Source: Hyphomicrobium sp.
GTDB taxonomy: Bacteria > Pseudomonadota > Alphaproteobacteria > Rhizobiales > Hyphomicrobiaceae
NCBI GenBank assembly: GCA_022843145.1
Contig: JALHOF010000005.1
Location: 1 to 64,000 of the forward strand
DNA length: 64,000 nucleotides
Direction: 5' to 3'
Below the pieces are notes generated by a model. It did not search any database and was not told the origin of the DNA. It saw nothing but the letters and a program-made list of their open reading frames with translations. Position numbers and translations under genes: made by a program. Below, piece by piece: positions 55,018 through 63,788 of the stretch (position 1 is the first letter of the stretch; each line of letters opens with the position of its first letter).

Positions 55018-55673
55018 CGCTCTGATCACACTCGTTCGTACGCTACTTCAACCCTGATATGACACACGAACCATCTTCGCCAAGACAATTGTTGCCTCAG
55101 CATCTGGTGCCACGCTCAATTCGTCTGCTCGTTTCCCTCAGTCTGACTGTCGAGCGCGTGCTCGTCGGCACTATGCCGAACTGCGCTGGACGCCCCGTCG
55201 TGTCGGGCAAGGAACCGCATGCGATACTCGGCACTTACCCTGAATTCATTGACGAATTCGTGGAATTCTACCGATGGAAGTCGTCGCGAAGGCAGAGGGT
55301 TAGACGCCCTCATTCGCAGTTTATGTGAAGGCAACCCCTCGACGTGGCGATAGGGCAACCTGCCGCAACCCTTTTGGAGTAGAGCGGCATCGGCCACGGA
55401 GATTGAGGCGGCATTCAATGCCGTCAACGCCCGTAAACGCTTGCTCGACCACACAAGGGGCAGAAATGTGGCAGCGCACAAATCGCGTTGTGCGCTGCGG
55501 CATACTGCGGCAATCCGCGTCAGGCCCGGCCTGCAATTTTGCGGTCGATCGAGACGCACGTCCCCACTCCGTCGCTTTGGCAATGTGAATGCCTGGACAC
55601 TCCAGTCACACGCCACCAATCTATGGGGGAACTCCTCAATCTTTCATTGCGTTGCAACGATACGGTTAATTCT
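55018..55673. other. 656-base intergenic region without a recognisable gene
   Basis: Short open frames occur here (for example 55059-55328 on plus), but none resembles a known protein and the codon pattern is weak. A notable perfect hairpin lies at 55471-55498. Three GAATTC sites cluster at 55241-55267. The region may hold decayed coding DNA or a regulatory RNA; I cannot support either. Confidence 0.4.
55471..55498. repeat. perfect 11-pair hairpin in intergenic DNA
   Basis: GCAGCGCACAA and TTGTGCGCTGC pair perfectly around a six-base loop (ATCGCG). It is not followed by a T run on either strand, so it is not a standard terminator. It lies 176 bases beyond the end of the symporter gene and may be a mobile palindromic repeat, a protein-binding site or part of a structured RNA. 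Confidence 0.55.
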
Positions 55674-57074
55674 TTATTCGAGCACTGTCGATCTGGCTCC
55701 ATCTGATGTGCGCGCCACCCGCATGACGACTGCCGCGGCGATGTAGGCCACCACCGCCGCGCCCAGCGAGACGAGATAGGGCACTGCGGTAAATTCGGTA
55801 AGGTATCCTGCCGCCCAAACTGAAGCGCCAGTCACGATCGCGGCGGCGGCACTCGCTGCGCCGCCGAAGCGCGACGTGAGACCGAACAACAGCGATACCA
55901 GGATGCCGGTGCTGCCTGCCGCGGACGCTACCTCGACCAGATCGCGTATGGACGTCGCTATGGCAGCGAGGAGCGCAGCGGCTAGAGCAAGTCCGACGAC
56001 GCAAGCGCGTGCGTAGCGAACCTTGACTGCTTCACTGACCGTCGGCACCAGCCGAAGCAGGATGTTGTGTGAGAGTTGCGCCGCCGATGCCAGCAACACG
56101 GAATCGACGGTCGACAGGATGGCGGAGATCAACGCGCCGGCGAACAGGATGAACGCCAGTCCAGGTAGCAACATGCGCGCGATCTCGGGCACCACTTGCT
56201 CGGCGGTTTCACCCGCCAGTCCAGGAACGAGCGCCGGACCGACAAGGCCGAGGTAAACCGGTATCAATCCGACGACGAGGTACAGGATGCCGCCTGATAC
56301 GGTCGCCGTTCGCGCCGTCTCGGCGCTGCGACAACCAAGCATGCGCGAAACCAGTTCGACAGCCACGATGGTTCCGCAGACGGGCACCGCGAACCGTTCG
56401 ACCATTTCGAGAAACGGCACGTCGGCCAGAACCAGGCGCTCCGCCGGAATCGAAGCCAAACTGGCGGCGAAACCTCCCTGCATAGACGCCGCAAGAATCG
56501 CGAGAACGACGAGACCGGCGATGACGGCAATGCCTTGGATGAGATCAGTCAGTGCATCGGCCATCAAGCCGCCGAGCACGGTGTAAGCGACGACGACGAC
56601 GGTCGCGACGGAGATCGCGACCAGCACGTTGATGTCGGACACGGAACTGACGACCTGACCGAACGCGCGGATCTGTGCCGCAGCCCAGAACACCGATCCG
56701 GGTAACAGCGCCAGCACGACGAGCGTTTCGACCGATGGGCCGAACCTCTGCCGGAAGAAGTCAGCGAACGTGACGAGCCCCCGTCGCCACAGCGTAGCCG
56801 CGAAGAACGCGCCCGCGACGACCAGCGCCAGCGCATAGCCGATAGGATCCGCACCCGCCCCCGCGAGACCGCTGTGGTAGACTTGGCCAGCCGTCCCGAC
56901 GATCGCCTCGGCGCCGAACCAGGTGGCAAAAACCGTGAATGCACCGACGATCGGCCCGATCCGCCGGCCTGCATTGATGTAATCGCTTTCGGTGGAAATG
57001 CGCCGCGACGCCCAGGCGCCGATGACGAACTGCACGAGAACATATCCGAGCACGCCGAGCAGCACGCCGTTCAT
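55674..57074 (-). CDS. sodium:solute symporter family protein
   Basis: The 466-residue membrane protein has about thirteen helices in the SSS/LeuT-like pattern. It starts GVLLGVLGYVLVQFVIGAWASRRISTESDYINAGRRIG, with the family motif GPIVGAFTVFATWFGAEAIVG in the unwound first helix and GGLMADALTDLIQG further on. The substrate cannot be inferred. It is a single gene, divergent from the 620-residue exported protein. Confidence 0.92.
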   Translation of the reverse strand: MNGVLLGVLGYVLVQFVIGAWASRRISTESDYINAGRRIGPIVGAFTVFATWFGAEAIVGTAGQVYHSGLAGAGADPIGYALALVVAGAFFAATLWRRGLVTFADFFRQRFGPSVETLVVLALLPGSVFWAAAQIRAFGQVVSSVSDINVLVAISVATVVVVAYTVLGGLMADALTDLIQGIAVIAGLVVLAILAASMQGGFAASLASIPAERLVLADVPFLEMVERFAVPVCGTIVAVELVSRMLGCRSAETARTATVSGGILYLVVGLIPVYLGLVGPALVPGLAGETAEQVVPEIARMLLPGLAFILFAGALISAILSTVDSVLLASAAQLSHNILLRLVPTVSEAVKVRYARACVVGLALAAALLAAIATSIRDLVEVASAAGSTGILVSLLFGLTSRFGGAASAAAAIVTGASVWAAGYLTEFTAVPYLVSLGAAVVAYIAAAVVMRVARTSDGARSTVLE

Positions 57075-57331
57075 CTTCGCCCCCATCGCCATCCGCAGAC
57101 CCCCGAGCCCGCGACCGCGATGATGGCTGAACCGCCGCCGCCTGAGAAGACCGGCAACCCGACAGCGGTCTCACCACCAAAAAGCCGTGGGCTATGCTGC
57201 GGACATAACGGTTTTGCCAACTTGCCCCCAATCGGTCACTGTAATTGAGACATGCTCCCTATATACAAACTACGAGACCCGTATCGGCCTGCGCCGAACG
57301 GACCCGCACCAGTTCGAGCAAGCGGAGCGAA

Positions 57332-59194
57332 GTGGCCACCGTGAATTCTATGCCAGTCCGGACCCTCGAGCGGCCGTCTCGCCGCAGCCGCGCCACGGCC
57401 ATCCTCGCCGTCGCTGCAATTCTCGTCCCGCAAATCACGCCTGTTTTGTCGCAGCCCGCCGCCGCCCGTGACTTGATCTCGCGCGCCGACTACGAGACCT
57501 GCCAGGCGCAGGACGAGACCGCCTTCCGCTCGGCAATCGAGACGATCACCGTTAAGGCGCTCCAGCAGGGCACCGCCGCGATCGACTACAACGCGCTCGT
57601 CGCGGATGAATGGCGCAAAAACAGTCTCGACGAAGTCATCGACAAGCGGGTTGATCTTGCCATCGCAGAGGTGAAGGCGGAGACAAGCTGGGGCAGCCTG
57701 CTGCAATCACTGGCCGATGCCGAGCAGGCGCAGAAGCTCGCAGTCGCGGTGGCCGAGCGGGTGTATCGATCCGACGCGCTGAAGGCGGGCATCGAGGGAC
57801 TGGCGACGGGCGTCGGCAACGCGGTCGGCTCGCGCATCGAACTCGCTTCGATCGACGCGGCCGGGCCTGCGCTGATGTGCCTGCAAGCCTTCCTCGGCCC
57901 GCGGTACGGCACCACCGTCTCCCGTGCCGTTGTCGCGGACGCTGGCAAGGAATTCGGACTCGATCCGTCGAAGGGCGGCGTCGAGGTCTCGACCGGCGCC
58001 GTGCTGAGGCAGTCCAGCGACGGCATAACAGGTGCCGCGATACTGCTCATCCGCCGCCAGCTCGCCAATCTCGCCCAGCGAGTCGGCCAGCGCCTCGTCG
58101 GCAGCGTGCTGTCGCGGCTGGTGTCGGTCGCGGCGGGAGGCGTCGGCCTCGTGCTCATCGCAAAGGATATCTGGGACCTGCGCCATGGCGTCATGCCGAT
58201 CATCGCCGGCGAGATGAAGTCCGCGGACAACAAGGCGAAGGTGAAGGAGGAGCTGGCAAAGACGATCGGCGAGCAGATCGGCGAACACGTCAAGGAGATT
58301 GGCGCAAAGTCGGCCGATCGGGTCGTCGAGATCTGGCAGGAATTCCGTCGCAGCCACGCCAAAGTACTCGACATCGCCGAGCGCAATCCGGCGTTCAAGC
58401 GGTTCGTCGACGGCGTCAAGCCCGACGGTCTCGGCCGCCTCGACGAGGTGGTCGGACTGCTTCTGCCGGCCGAGGGAGAACCGGGTGTCTTGAAGCGGCT
58501 CGACGACGGGACGCTTAATGAGGCGGTCAACGTCATGCCAGCTGCGGCGATGGAGATCGCGCGCGACACCCGCTCCGTGGAGGCCGCAATCAGGTGGAAT
58601 GCGATCGCGGGCAAGGATCTGGGTGCGGTCATCGAGAACCAGTTGCACAAGCGCGCGAAGCACGACGACTTCACGACGGCCTCGCTCGGCCGCATCCTGG
58701 CGATCGGCGACCGCCTGTCGATCGGGCGGCTGGCGGGGCTGACGCGGGAGGCGCGCGACACGCTGTTCGCGCTCGACACAACCGAACTCAAGTCGCTGGC
58801 GAAAAGCCTCTCGGAGGCCGAACTTGGCACGCTGGCAAGCTACATCACCGGCTTGCAACCGGCGCCGCGCGAGCGCGTTCTGAAGACCGTCGCAAAATCG
58901 GCGGGCGCGATGCAAGTACTCGCCTCCGCGCAAGTTCGGGACGCGATCATTGCCAGCCCCGACCAAATGGCTGCCGTCGACATGATGTTGCGGCCGCCGG
59001 GATTCAATCCGCAAGCGACACTCGACGACGCACGCCTCGCCTGGGAGGGCAAGATCAGCCCTTGGTTGATGTGGTCGAAGCACCCCTTAGTCGTCGGCTT
59101 GGCCGGCGGCGTAGCGTTGTTCGTCGTGCTGTTTTTCCTGCGTCTATTCCGGCCCAGGCGGCGGCCCAGTCCCCCGGCCGAAGCCAGCACTTGA
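57332..59194 (+). CDS. large envelope protein of unknown function (620 aa)
   Basis: The GTG at 57332 with GCGGAGC just upstream is preferred; ATG at 57350 is the alternative. A signal peptide (LAVAAILVPQITPVLSQPAAA) leads into a long Ala-rich helical protein. A hydrophobic glycine-rich stretch (LVSVAAGGVGLVLIA) lies at about residue 290, helical blocks of 30-40 residues follow (for example LGRILAIGDRLSIGRLAGLT and LKSLAKSLSEAELGTLASYI), and a C-terminal membrane helix (VVGLAGGVALFVVLFFLRLF) ends in a basic Pro tail. The layout suggests a periplasmic helical body anchored by its C-terminus. I recognise no family. It is divergent from the symporter and 101 bases before prfC. Confidence 0.75.
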   Translation: MATVNSMPVRTLERPSRRSRATAILAVAAILVPQITPVLSQPAAARDLISRADYETCQAQDETAFRSAIETITVKALQQGTAAIDYNALVADEWRKNSLDEVIDKRVDLAIAEVKAETSWGSLLQSLADAEQAQKLAVAVAERVYRSDALKAGIEGLATGVGNAVGSRIELASIDAAGPALMCLQAFLGPRYGTTVSRAVVADAGKEFGLDPSKGGVEVSTGAVLRQSSDGITGAAILLIRRQLANLAQRVGQRLVGSVLSRLVSVAAGGVGLVLIAKDIWDLRHGVMPIIAGEMKSADNKAKVKEELAKTIGEQIGEHVKEIGAKSADRVVEIWQEFRRSHAKVLDIAERNPAFKRFVDGVKPDGLGRLDEVVGLLLPAEGEPGVLKRLDDGTLNEAVNVMPAAAMEIARDTRSVEAAIRWNAIAGKDLGAVIENQLHKRAKHDDFTTASLGRILAIGDRLSIGRLAGLTREARDTLFALDTTELKSLAKSLSEAELGTLASYITGLQPAPRERVLKTVAKSAGAMQVLASAQVRDAIIASPDQMAAVDMMLRPPGFNPQATLDDARLAWEGKISPWLMWSKHPLVVGLAGGVALFVVLFFLRLFRPRRRPSPPAEAST

Positions 59195-59295
59195 GCACGG
59201 CGGGCTCAAACGGAGCCTTTCCGAAGGGGATCGCCGGGTGGCACGAACAAGTGCTATAGCCCGCGCACGTTCATTCCCGAATCGAGGACTTCCGC

Positions 59296-60945
59296 TTGAC
59301 CGAGCATCAGAGCACGGCCGCGACGGCAGACGTTACCGGAGACGCCCCCGCAGTCGCCGACACGCCGCGCGCCCGCGCGCTGGCGGCCGAGATCGCGCGC
59401 CGACGCACGTTCGCCATCATAGCCCATCCTGACGCCGGCAAGACGACGCTCACCGAAAAGCTCCTGCTCTACGGAGGCGCGATCCAGCTCGCCGGACAGG
59501 TCAAGGCCAAGAGCGGCAAGCAGAATACGCGCTCCGATTGGATGGCGATCGAGAAGAGTCGCGGCATCTCTGTCGTGACCTCGGTCATGACGTTCGAGTA
59601 TCGCGACACCGTGTTCAACCTGCTCGACACTCCGGGCCATGAAGACTTCGCCGACCAGACCTATCGCACGCTGACAGCCGTCGACGCCGCCGTCATGGTC
59701 ATCGACGCCGCCAAGGGCATCGAGAGCCGCACGCGAAAGCTGCTTGAAATCTGCCGCATGCGCGACATCCCGATCATCACTTTCATCAACAAGATGGACC
59801 GCGAGGCGCGCGAGCCCTTGGACCTGCTCGACGAGATCGAGAAGGATCTGGCGCTCGACACCGCGCCGATGGTTTGGCCCATGGGCAAAGGTCGCGGCTT
59901 CCGCGGCACCTACGACCTCTTCAACCCGCGCGTTCGCCAGATCGACGAGGCGCCTGAAGGCACGGCCGTCAGCGGCCCCGACGATCCGTTCATCGACACG
60001 CTGCTGGAGCCGGACGAAGCCGGGCGCTGGCGCGAAGAAGCATCTCTCGTAGCGGACGCCTGCGGGCGGTTCGACGCGAAAGCGTTTCTTGAAGGCCATC
60101 TGACGCCGGTGTACTTCGGCAGCGCACTCAGGAACTTCGGCGTGCGCGATCTGTTGGACGCTCTCGTTGCCCATGCCCCGCCGCCGCGCGCGCAGAAAGC
60201 CGAGACGCGCATGGTGGAAGCGTTTGAACCGCAGCTCTCGGGCGTGGTGTTCAAGATCCAGGCGAATATGGACCCCAACCACCGCGACCGCATCGCCTTC
60301 ATGCGTGTTTGCTCGGGCAAGCTCTCGCGCGGCATGAAGGTGAAGCTGGTGCGGACCGGCAAGACGATGGCAGTGCAATCGCCGCAATTCTTCTTCGCGC
60401 AGGACCGCGCGGTCGCCGACGAGGCTTATGCCGGCGACGTGGTTGGCCTTCCCAATCACGGCGCGCTCAGGATCGGCGACACGCTGACTGAGGGCGAGGA
60501 CCTCAAATTTATGGGAATCCCGAGCTTCGCGCCGGAGCTTCTGCGCCGCGTGCGCCTCGACGATGCGATCAAGGCCGGCAAGCTGAAGAAGGCGCTGCAG
60601 GAGCTTGCCGAGGAAGGCGTCGTGCAGCTGTTCACGCCCGTCGATGGCTCGCCGCCGATGGTCGGCGTGATCGGCGCGCTGCAGCTCGACGTGCTCGCCG
60701 ACCGCCTGCTGAACGAGTACGGGCTGTCGACCGCGTTTGAAATGAGCGCTTACGAGATGGTGCGATGGATTTCCGCTGCGACGCGAGCGGAGCTCGAAGG
60801 GTTCATGGAAAAGAACCGCTCGGCCGTCGCTCACGATCTCGACGGCGCGCCGATATTCCTCGCGCAATCGGGCTTCATGCTGAACTGGACGCAGGAGCGT
60901 GCTCCGGAGATCCAGTTCGCGGATATCAAGAAGTCGATGGTGTAA
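59296..60945 (+). CDS. prfC: peptide chain release factor 3
   Basis: The 549-residue GTPase removes RF1/RF2 from the ribosome after termination. The G motifs are visible: AHPDAGKTTLTEKLL (G1), DTPGHEDF (G3), NKMDREA (G4), with KAKSGKQNTRSDWMAIEKSR GISVVTSVM as the switch I region typical of RF3 rather than EF-G. TTG at 59296 is the start used by the conserved frame; no ATG is nearer. It is transcribed alone or with the preceding 620-residue gene. Confidence 0.96.
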   Translation: MTEHQSTAATADVTGDAPAVADTPRARALAAEIARRRTFAIIAHPDAGKTTLTEKLLLYGGAIQLAGQVKAKSGKQNTRSDWMAIEKSRGISVVTSVMTFEYRDTVFNLLDTPGHEDFADQTYRTLTAVDAAVMVIDAAKGIESRTRKLLEICRMRDIPIITFINKMDREAREPLDLLDEIEKDLALDTAPMVWPMGKGRGFRGTYDLFNPRVRQIDEAPEGTAVSGPDDPFIDTLLEPDEAGRWREEASLVADACGRFDAKAFLEGHLTPVYFGSALRNFGVRDLLDALVAHAPPPRAQKAETRMVEAFEPQLSGVVFKIQANMDPNHRDRIAFMRVCSGKLSRGMKVKLVRTGKTMAVQSPQFFFAQDRAVADEAYAGDVVGLPNHGALRIGDTLTEGEDLKFMGIPSFAPELLRRVRLDDAIKAGKLKKALQELAEEGVVQLFTPVDGSPPMVGVIGALQLDVLADRLLNEYGLSTAFEMSAYEMVRWISAATRAELEGFMEKNRSAVAHDLDGAPIFLAQSGFMLNWTQERAPEIQFADIKKSMV

Positions 60946-61099
60946 CGGGCGGCTAGCACGTGACCGTACTCGGCCGATCACCTCCGCCGCAAAATCGGTC
61001 GGCTCGCCCAAAATCAAGGCAATCCTCAGCCGTACGCGTGACTGATACCGCGCCGAATCGCACGTCAGCATCGGCACGAAATTTGCTTAATCGAATTGG

Positions 61100-61115
61100 T
61101 TAATCGATTGTTAAC
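61100..61115 (+). promoter_or_regulatory. CtrA-like binding site (TTAA-N7-TTAAC)
   Basis: TTAATCGATTGTTAAC matches the alphaproteobacterial CtrA consensus TTAA-N7-TTAAC exactly. A further TTAA lies 9 bases upstream (61087-61090), in the only clear AT-rich stretch of this spacer. The box ends 42 bases before the ATG of the 56-residue ORF, a normal place for CtrA to activate. Function is inferred from the motif. Confidence 0.5.
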
Positions 61116-61157
61116 CGGGATACGCCCGCGGCGGAGCCCACAACTGAAGGATCACCC

Positions 61158-61328
61158 ATGTTTCGGCGTCCCATCCTGCTCAACCGTCCGGTTAAGGCGA
61201 CAAAGGCACCGATTTATCGCCCGGGCGCATTGCAGCCCGCGACTGAGGGCATGGTCGAAACACCTCTGGGCCTCAAGCGCACCGCGCGTCTCGCGGACAA
61301 GCTGGAAGAGAGCCGCTGCACGCGTTGA
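61158..61328 (+). CDS. hypothetical small basic protein (56 aa)
   Basis: An ATG at 61158 with GAAGGA seven bases upstream opens a 56-residue frame ending at TGA (61326-61328). The product starts MFRRPILLNRPVKATKAPIYRPGALQ and is basic, with no signal peptide or membrane helix. A CtrA-like box precedes it and it ends one base before the convergent argE, which supports a real short gene. No family is recognised. Confidence 0.5.
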   Translation: MFRRPILLNRPVKATKAPIYRPGALQPATEGMVETPLGLKRTARLADKLEESRCTR

Positions 61329-61329
61329 G

Positions 61330-62490
61330 CTAGCTCTCCGCCCAATCGGCCAGGCGGCTGAGGAACGCCGTACATGCCGCAAGCTCGCTCACAGCGATCC
61401 ATTCGTTCGCAGTATGGGCTTCCGAAATGTGACCCGGTCCGCAGACCACAGACGGCACGCCGACATCCTGGAAGAGTCCGGCCTCGGTGGCGTATGACAC
61501 GGCATACGTCCGGTTCTGACCGAGCAGACGCAGCACCAGGGGCACGACCTCAGAAGTCGTGTCTGCGGCGAATGGCGGCACTTGGTTCGACAGCCGTAGG
61601 GTGATCTCGGCCTCGGGCGCGACGCGGCGCATTTCGGGCAGGCAGTGTGTCTCGGCAAAGTCGATCAATCGGCGCGCAATGGCGCCCGTGTCGAGCCCTG
61701 GCAAGGCCCGCACCTCGAACCCGAAGCGGCACGACACGGGCACGATGTTCGACGCCGTGCCACCGGACAACTCGGTCACCTGCAACGTGGGGTAGGGCGG
61801 ATCGAAACGCGGATCTGGTGCTCGGTCCATGAGGTCCCGCTCGATGCGCTCGAGTTCGCCGAGCAGACGTGCGGCATAGATGATGGCATTGACGCCGAGC
61901 GGCGCCATGCTCGAGTGCGCGGCGCGGCCCTTGACCTCGACATGCCAACGCACGGGGCCCTTATGCGCGTCGACAACGGTCATACCGGTCGGTTCGCCGA
62001 CAATGGCGAGGCGCGGACGCGGCAACCGCGCGCCGAATTCGCCGAGCATGGGGCGGACGCCGACGCAGCCGATCTCCTCGTCGTAAGAGAACACGATATG
62101 GATCGGAACCTTCAGCGCGCGCCGCTTGAAGTCGGGCACAGCCGCCAGCACGCAGGCGAGAAAGCCCTTCATGTCGGTGGTGCCGCGGCCATAAAGCTTG
62201 CCACCGCGCTCGACGAGACGGAATGGATCGCTGTCCCAGTTCTGGCCGTCGACCGGAACCACGTCGGTATGACCTGACAGCGCGATGCCGGGAACGCCGT
62301 ATGGGCCGATCGTGGCAAACAGGCTCGCCTTCTCGCCATCCTCGGTGGGCACGAGCTGGCTCTCGACGCCGTGCCGCGCGAGATAGTCCGCGACGAAGCG
62401 AACGAGCGCGCGATTGGAATTGCGGCTCGTCGTGTCGAACGAGACGAGCCGCTCCAGGATCTCGGTAGCGGTGGCCCGTATCATGGTCAT
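61330..62490 (-). CDS. argE: acetylornithine deacetylase (ArgE/M20 family)
   Basis: The 386-residue M20 metalloenzyme releases ornithine from N-acetylornithine. Metal-site motifs are visible: SGHTDVVPVDGQNW (His, Asp), GRGTTDMKGFLA (Asp), and DEEIGCVGVRPML (catalytic Glu pair). The C-terminal ligand His is in VVCGPGHISEAHTANEWI. Starts at 62490 (MTM) or 62484 (MIR) both fit. It follows apaG by five bases, so the two form an operon. Other M20 substrates remain possible, but the pattern is that of ArgE. Confidence 0.92.
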   Translation of the reverse strand: MTMIRATATEILERLVSFDTTSRNSNRALVRFVADYLARHGVESQLVPTEDGEKASLFATIGPYGVPGIALSGHTDVVPVDGQNWDSDPFRLVERGGKLYGRGTTDMKGFLACVLAAVPDFKRRALKVPIHIVFSYDEEIGCVGVRPMLGEFGARLPRPRLAIVGEPTGMTVVDAHKGPVRWHVEVKGRAAHSSMAPLGVNAIIYAARLLGELERIERDLMDRAPDPRFDPPYPTLQVTELSGGTASNIVPVSCRFGFEVRALPGLDTGAIARRLIDFAETHCLPEMRRVAPEAEITLRLSNQVPPFAADTTSEVVPLVLRLLGQNRTYAVSYATEAGLFQDVGVPSVVCGPGHISEAHTANEWIAVSELAACTAFLSRLADWAES

Positions 62491-62495
62491 GCGTG

Positions 62496-62888
62496 TCAAT
62501 TCATGCTGCGCAGCGCGAACGGACTGTCGAGCGAAAACGCCGGTACCGCAACGTCGAACATTTCGCCATCCTGACCGACCATCTGATAGCTTCCAACCAT
62601 GATGCCGGACGGCGTCCTGAGCGGACACCCGGACGTGTAGGTGAACGTCTCGCCGGGCGGAATGTTCGGCGTTTGTCCGACGACGCCAGGTCCACGCACT
62701 TCTTCGGTCTGCCCCATTGCGTTGGTGATTCGCCACACGCGCGAGCGGAGCTGCACCGGTTTGTCGCCCTCGTTGGAGATCTGGACGGTGTAGGACCAGA
62801 AGAAATAGCTCTCGTCGGGCGACGACTGGTCCTCGATGTATTGCGGCTCGACGCGGACGCGGACACCGTGGGTGAGGGCTTCGTACAT
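62496..62888 (-). CDS. apaG: ApaG family protein
   Basis: The 130-residue protein is a single ApaG domain: VRVEPQYIEDQSSPDESYFF WSYTVQISNEGDKPVQLRSRVWRITNAMG, GPGVVGQTPNIPPGETFTYTSGCPLRTPSG IMVGSYQM. ApaG is an immunoglobulin-like protein linked to Ap4A metabolism and Co2+/Mg2+ handling in E. coli; its activity is unsettled. It precedes argE by five bases. Confidence 0.96.
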   Translation of the reverse strand: MYEALTHGVRVRVEPQYIEDQSSPDESYFFWSYTVQISNEGDKPVQLRSRVWRITNAMGQTEEVRGPGVVGQTPNIPPGETFTYTSGCPLRTPSGIMVGSYQMVGQDGEMFDVAVPAFSLDSPFALRSMN

Positions 62889-63099
62889 GACGGAGTGGTC
62901 CAGGTTCAGGGTGGCGTTCGGAACCGGGACGCGCTACGAGGCCGCAACATGGGGATGCGCGCTGGCCCGGTCGCCCGACACGTCGCACGACCGCGCGCCG
63001 GTTGCAACATGGCGATATGTGCCGGACGCGCGGCCGCACCGGCATTCGGGCACGCCGCATAACGGCCGGCCGGACCGCGTCACGGGGAGACACCGAACG

Positions 63100-63705
63100 A
63101 TGCTCGATGCCCGGATAAGACCGCTGATCGACCCGCCGCTCAACGCAATGGGCCGCTGGATCGCGCGGTGGGGCGTGTCGGCGGACGCCGTGACGATAAC
63201 CGGTTTCTTATTCGGCATGGCCGCGGCGGTCGCAATCGCCACGGGACACGTCCACGCCGCACTCTGGTTGTTCTTGGCCGGCCGCCTTGCCGATGGGCTT
63301 GACGGCGCAGTCGCGCGCGCAACGGTCAAAACCGACCGTGGCGGATATCTCGACATCGTGCTGGACTTTATTCTGTACGGCACGATCCCCCTTGCCTTCG
63401 CCATCCTCGACCCGACGCGAAACGCGCTCCCCGCCGCTGTGCTGCTGCTGAGCTTTTTCGCCAACGGCACGACGTTCTTGGCTTACGCGATCATGGCGGA
63501 GCGGAAGGGACTTGAGACATCGGCGCAGGGCGCAAAGTCGCTCTATTACGTTTCGGGTCTCGCCGAAGGGTTCGAGACGGTGATCGCGCTCGCCGCGTTC
63601 TGCATCTGGCCGCAGCATTTCCCCGTCATCGCCTATGCGTATGCGACACTCTGCTTCCTATCGGCGTTCGGCCGCATTCTGATTGCATGTCGGACCCTGA
63701 AATGA
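63100..63705 (+). CDS. CDP-alcohol phosphatidyltransferase family protein
   Basis: The 201-residue protein has about five or six membrane helices and the family catalytic motif DGLDGAVAR, followed by GYLDIVLDF. In the standard motif (DGx2ARx8Gx3Dx3D) eight residues separate AR from G; here there are seven, a shorter spacing than in PgsA or PssA. The protein transfers a phosphatidyl group from CDP-diacylglycerol to an alcohol that cannot be identified here. No neighbour suggests a substrate. Confidence 0.88.
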   Translation: MLDARIRPLIDPPLNAMGRWIARWGVSADAVTITGFLFGMAAAVAIATGHVHAALWLFLAGRLADGLDGAVARATVKTDRGGYLDIVLDFILYGTIPLAFAILDPTRNALPAAVLLLSFFANGTTFLAYAIMAERKGLETSAQGAKSLYYVSGLAEGFETVIALAAFCIWPQHFPVIAYAYATLCFLSAFGRILIACRTLK

Positions 63706-63788
63706 CCGGACACGCCGAAGCCAGTTGACGGCACAGGCGAACGCGGGCGAGACCTATCAAAATTTTCAAAGCAATCGAGGATGAGCCC

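Noticed and set aside
57586-59083. Two long minus-strand open frames opposite the 620-residue protein
   Set aside because: The plus strand has a signal peptide, membrane helix and better codon pattern; the minus frames are Arg/Ser-rich or Arg/Gln-rich shadows.
59254-61077. 607-codon minus-strand open frame opposite prfC
   Set aside because: Shadow of prfC; no conserved motif and no ribosome-binding site.
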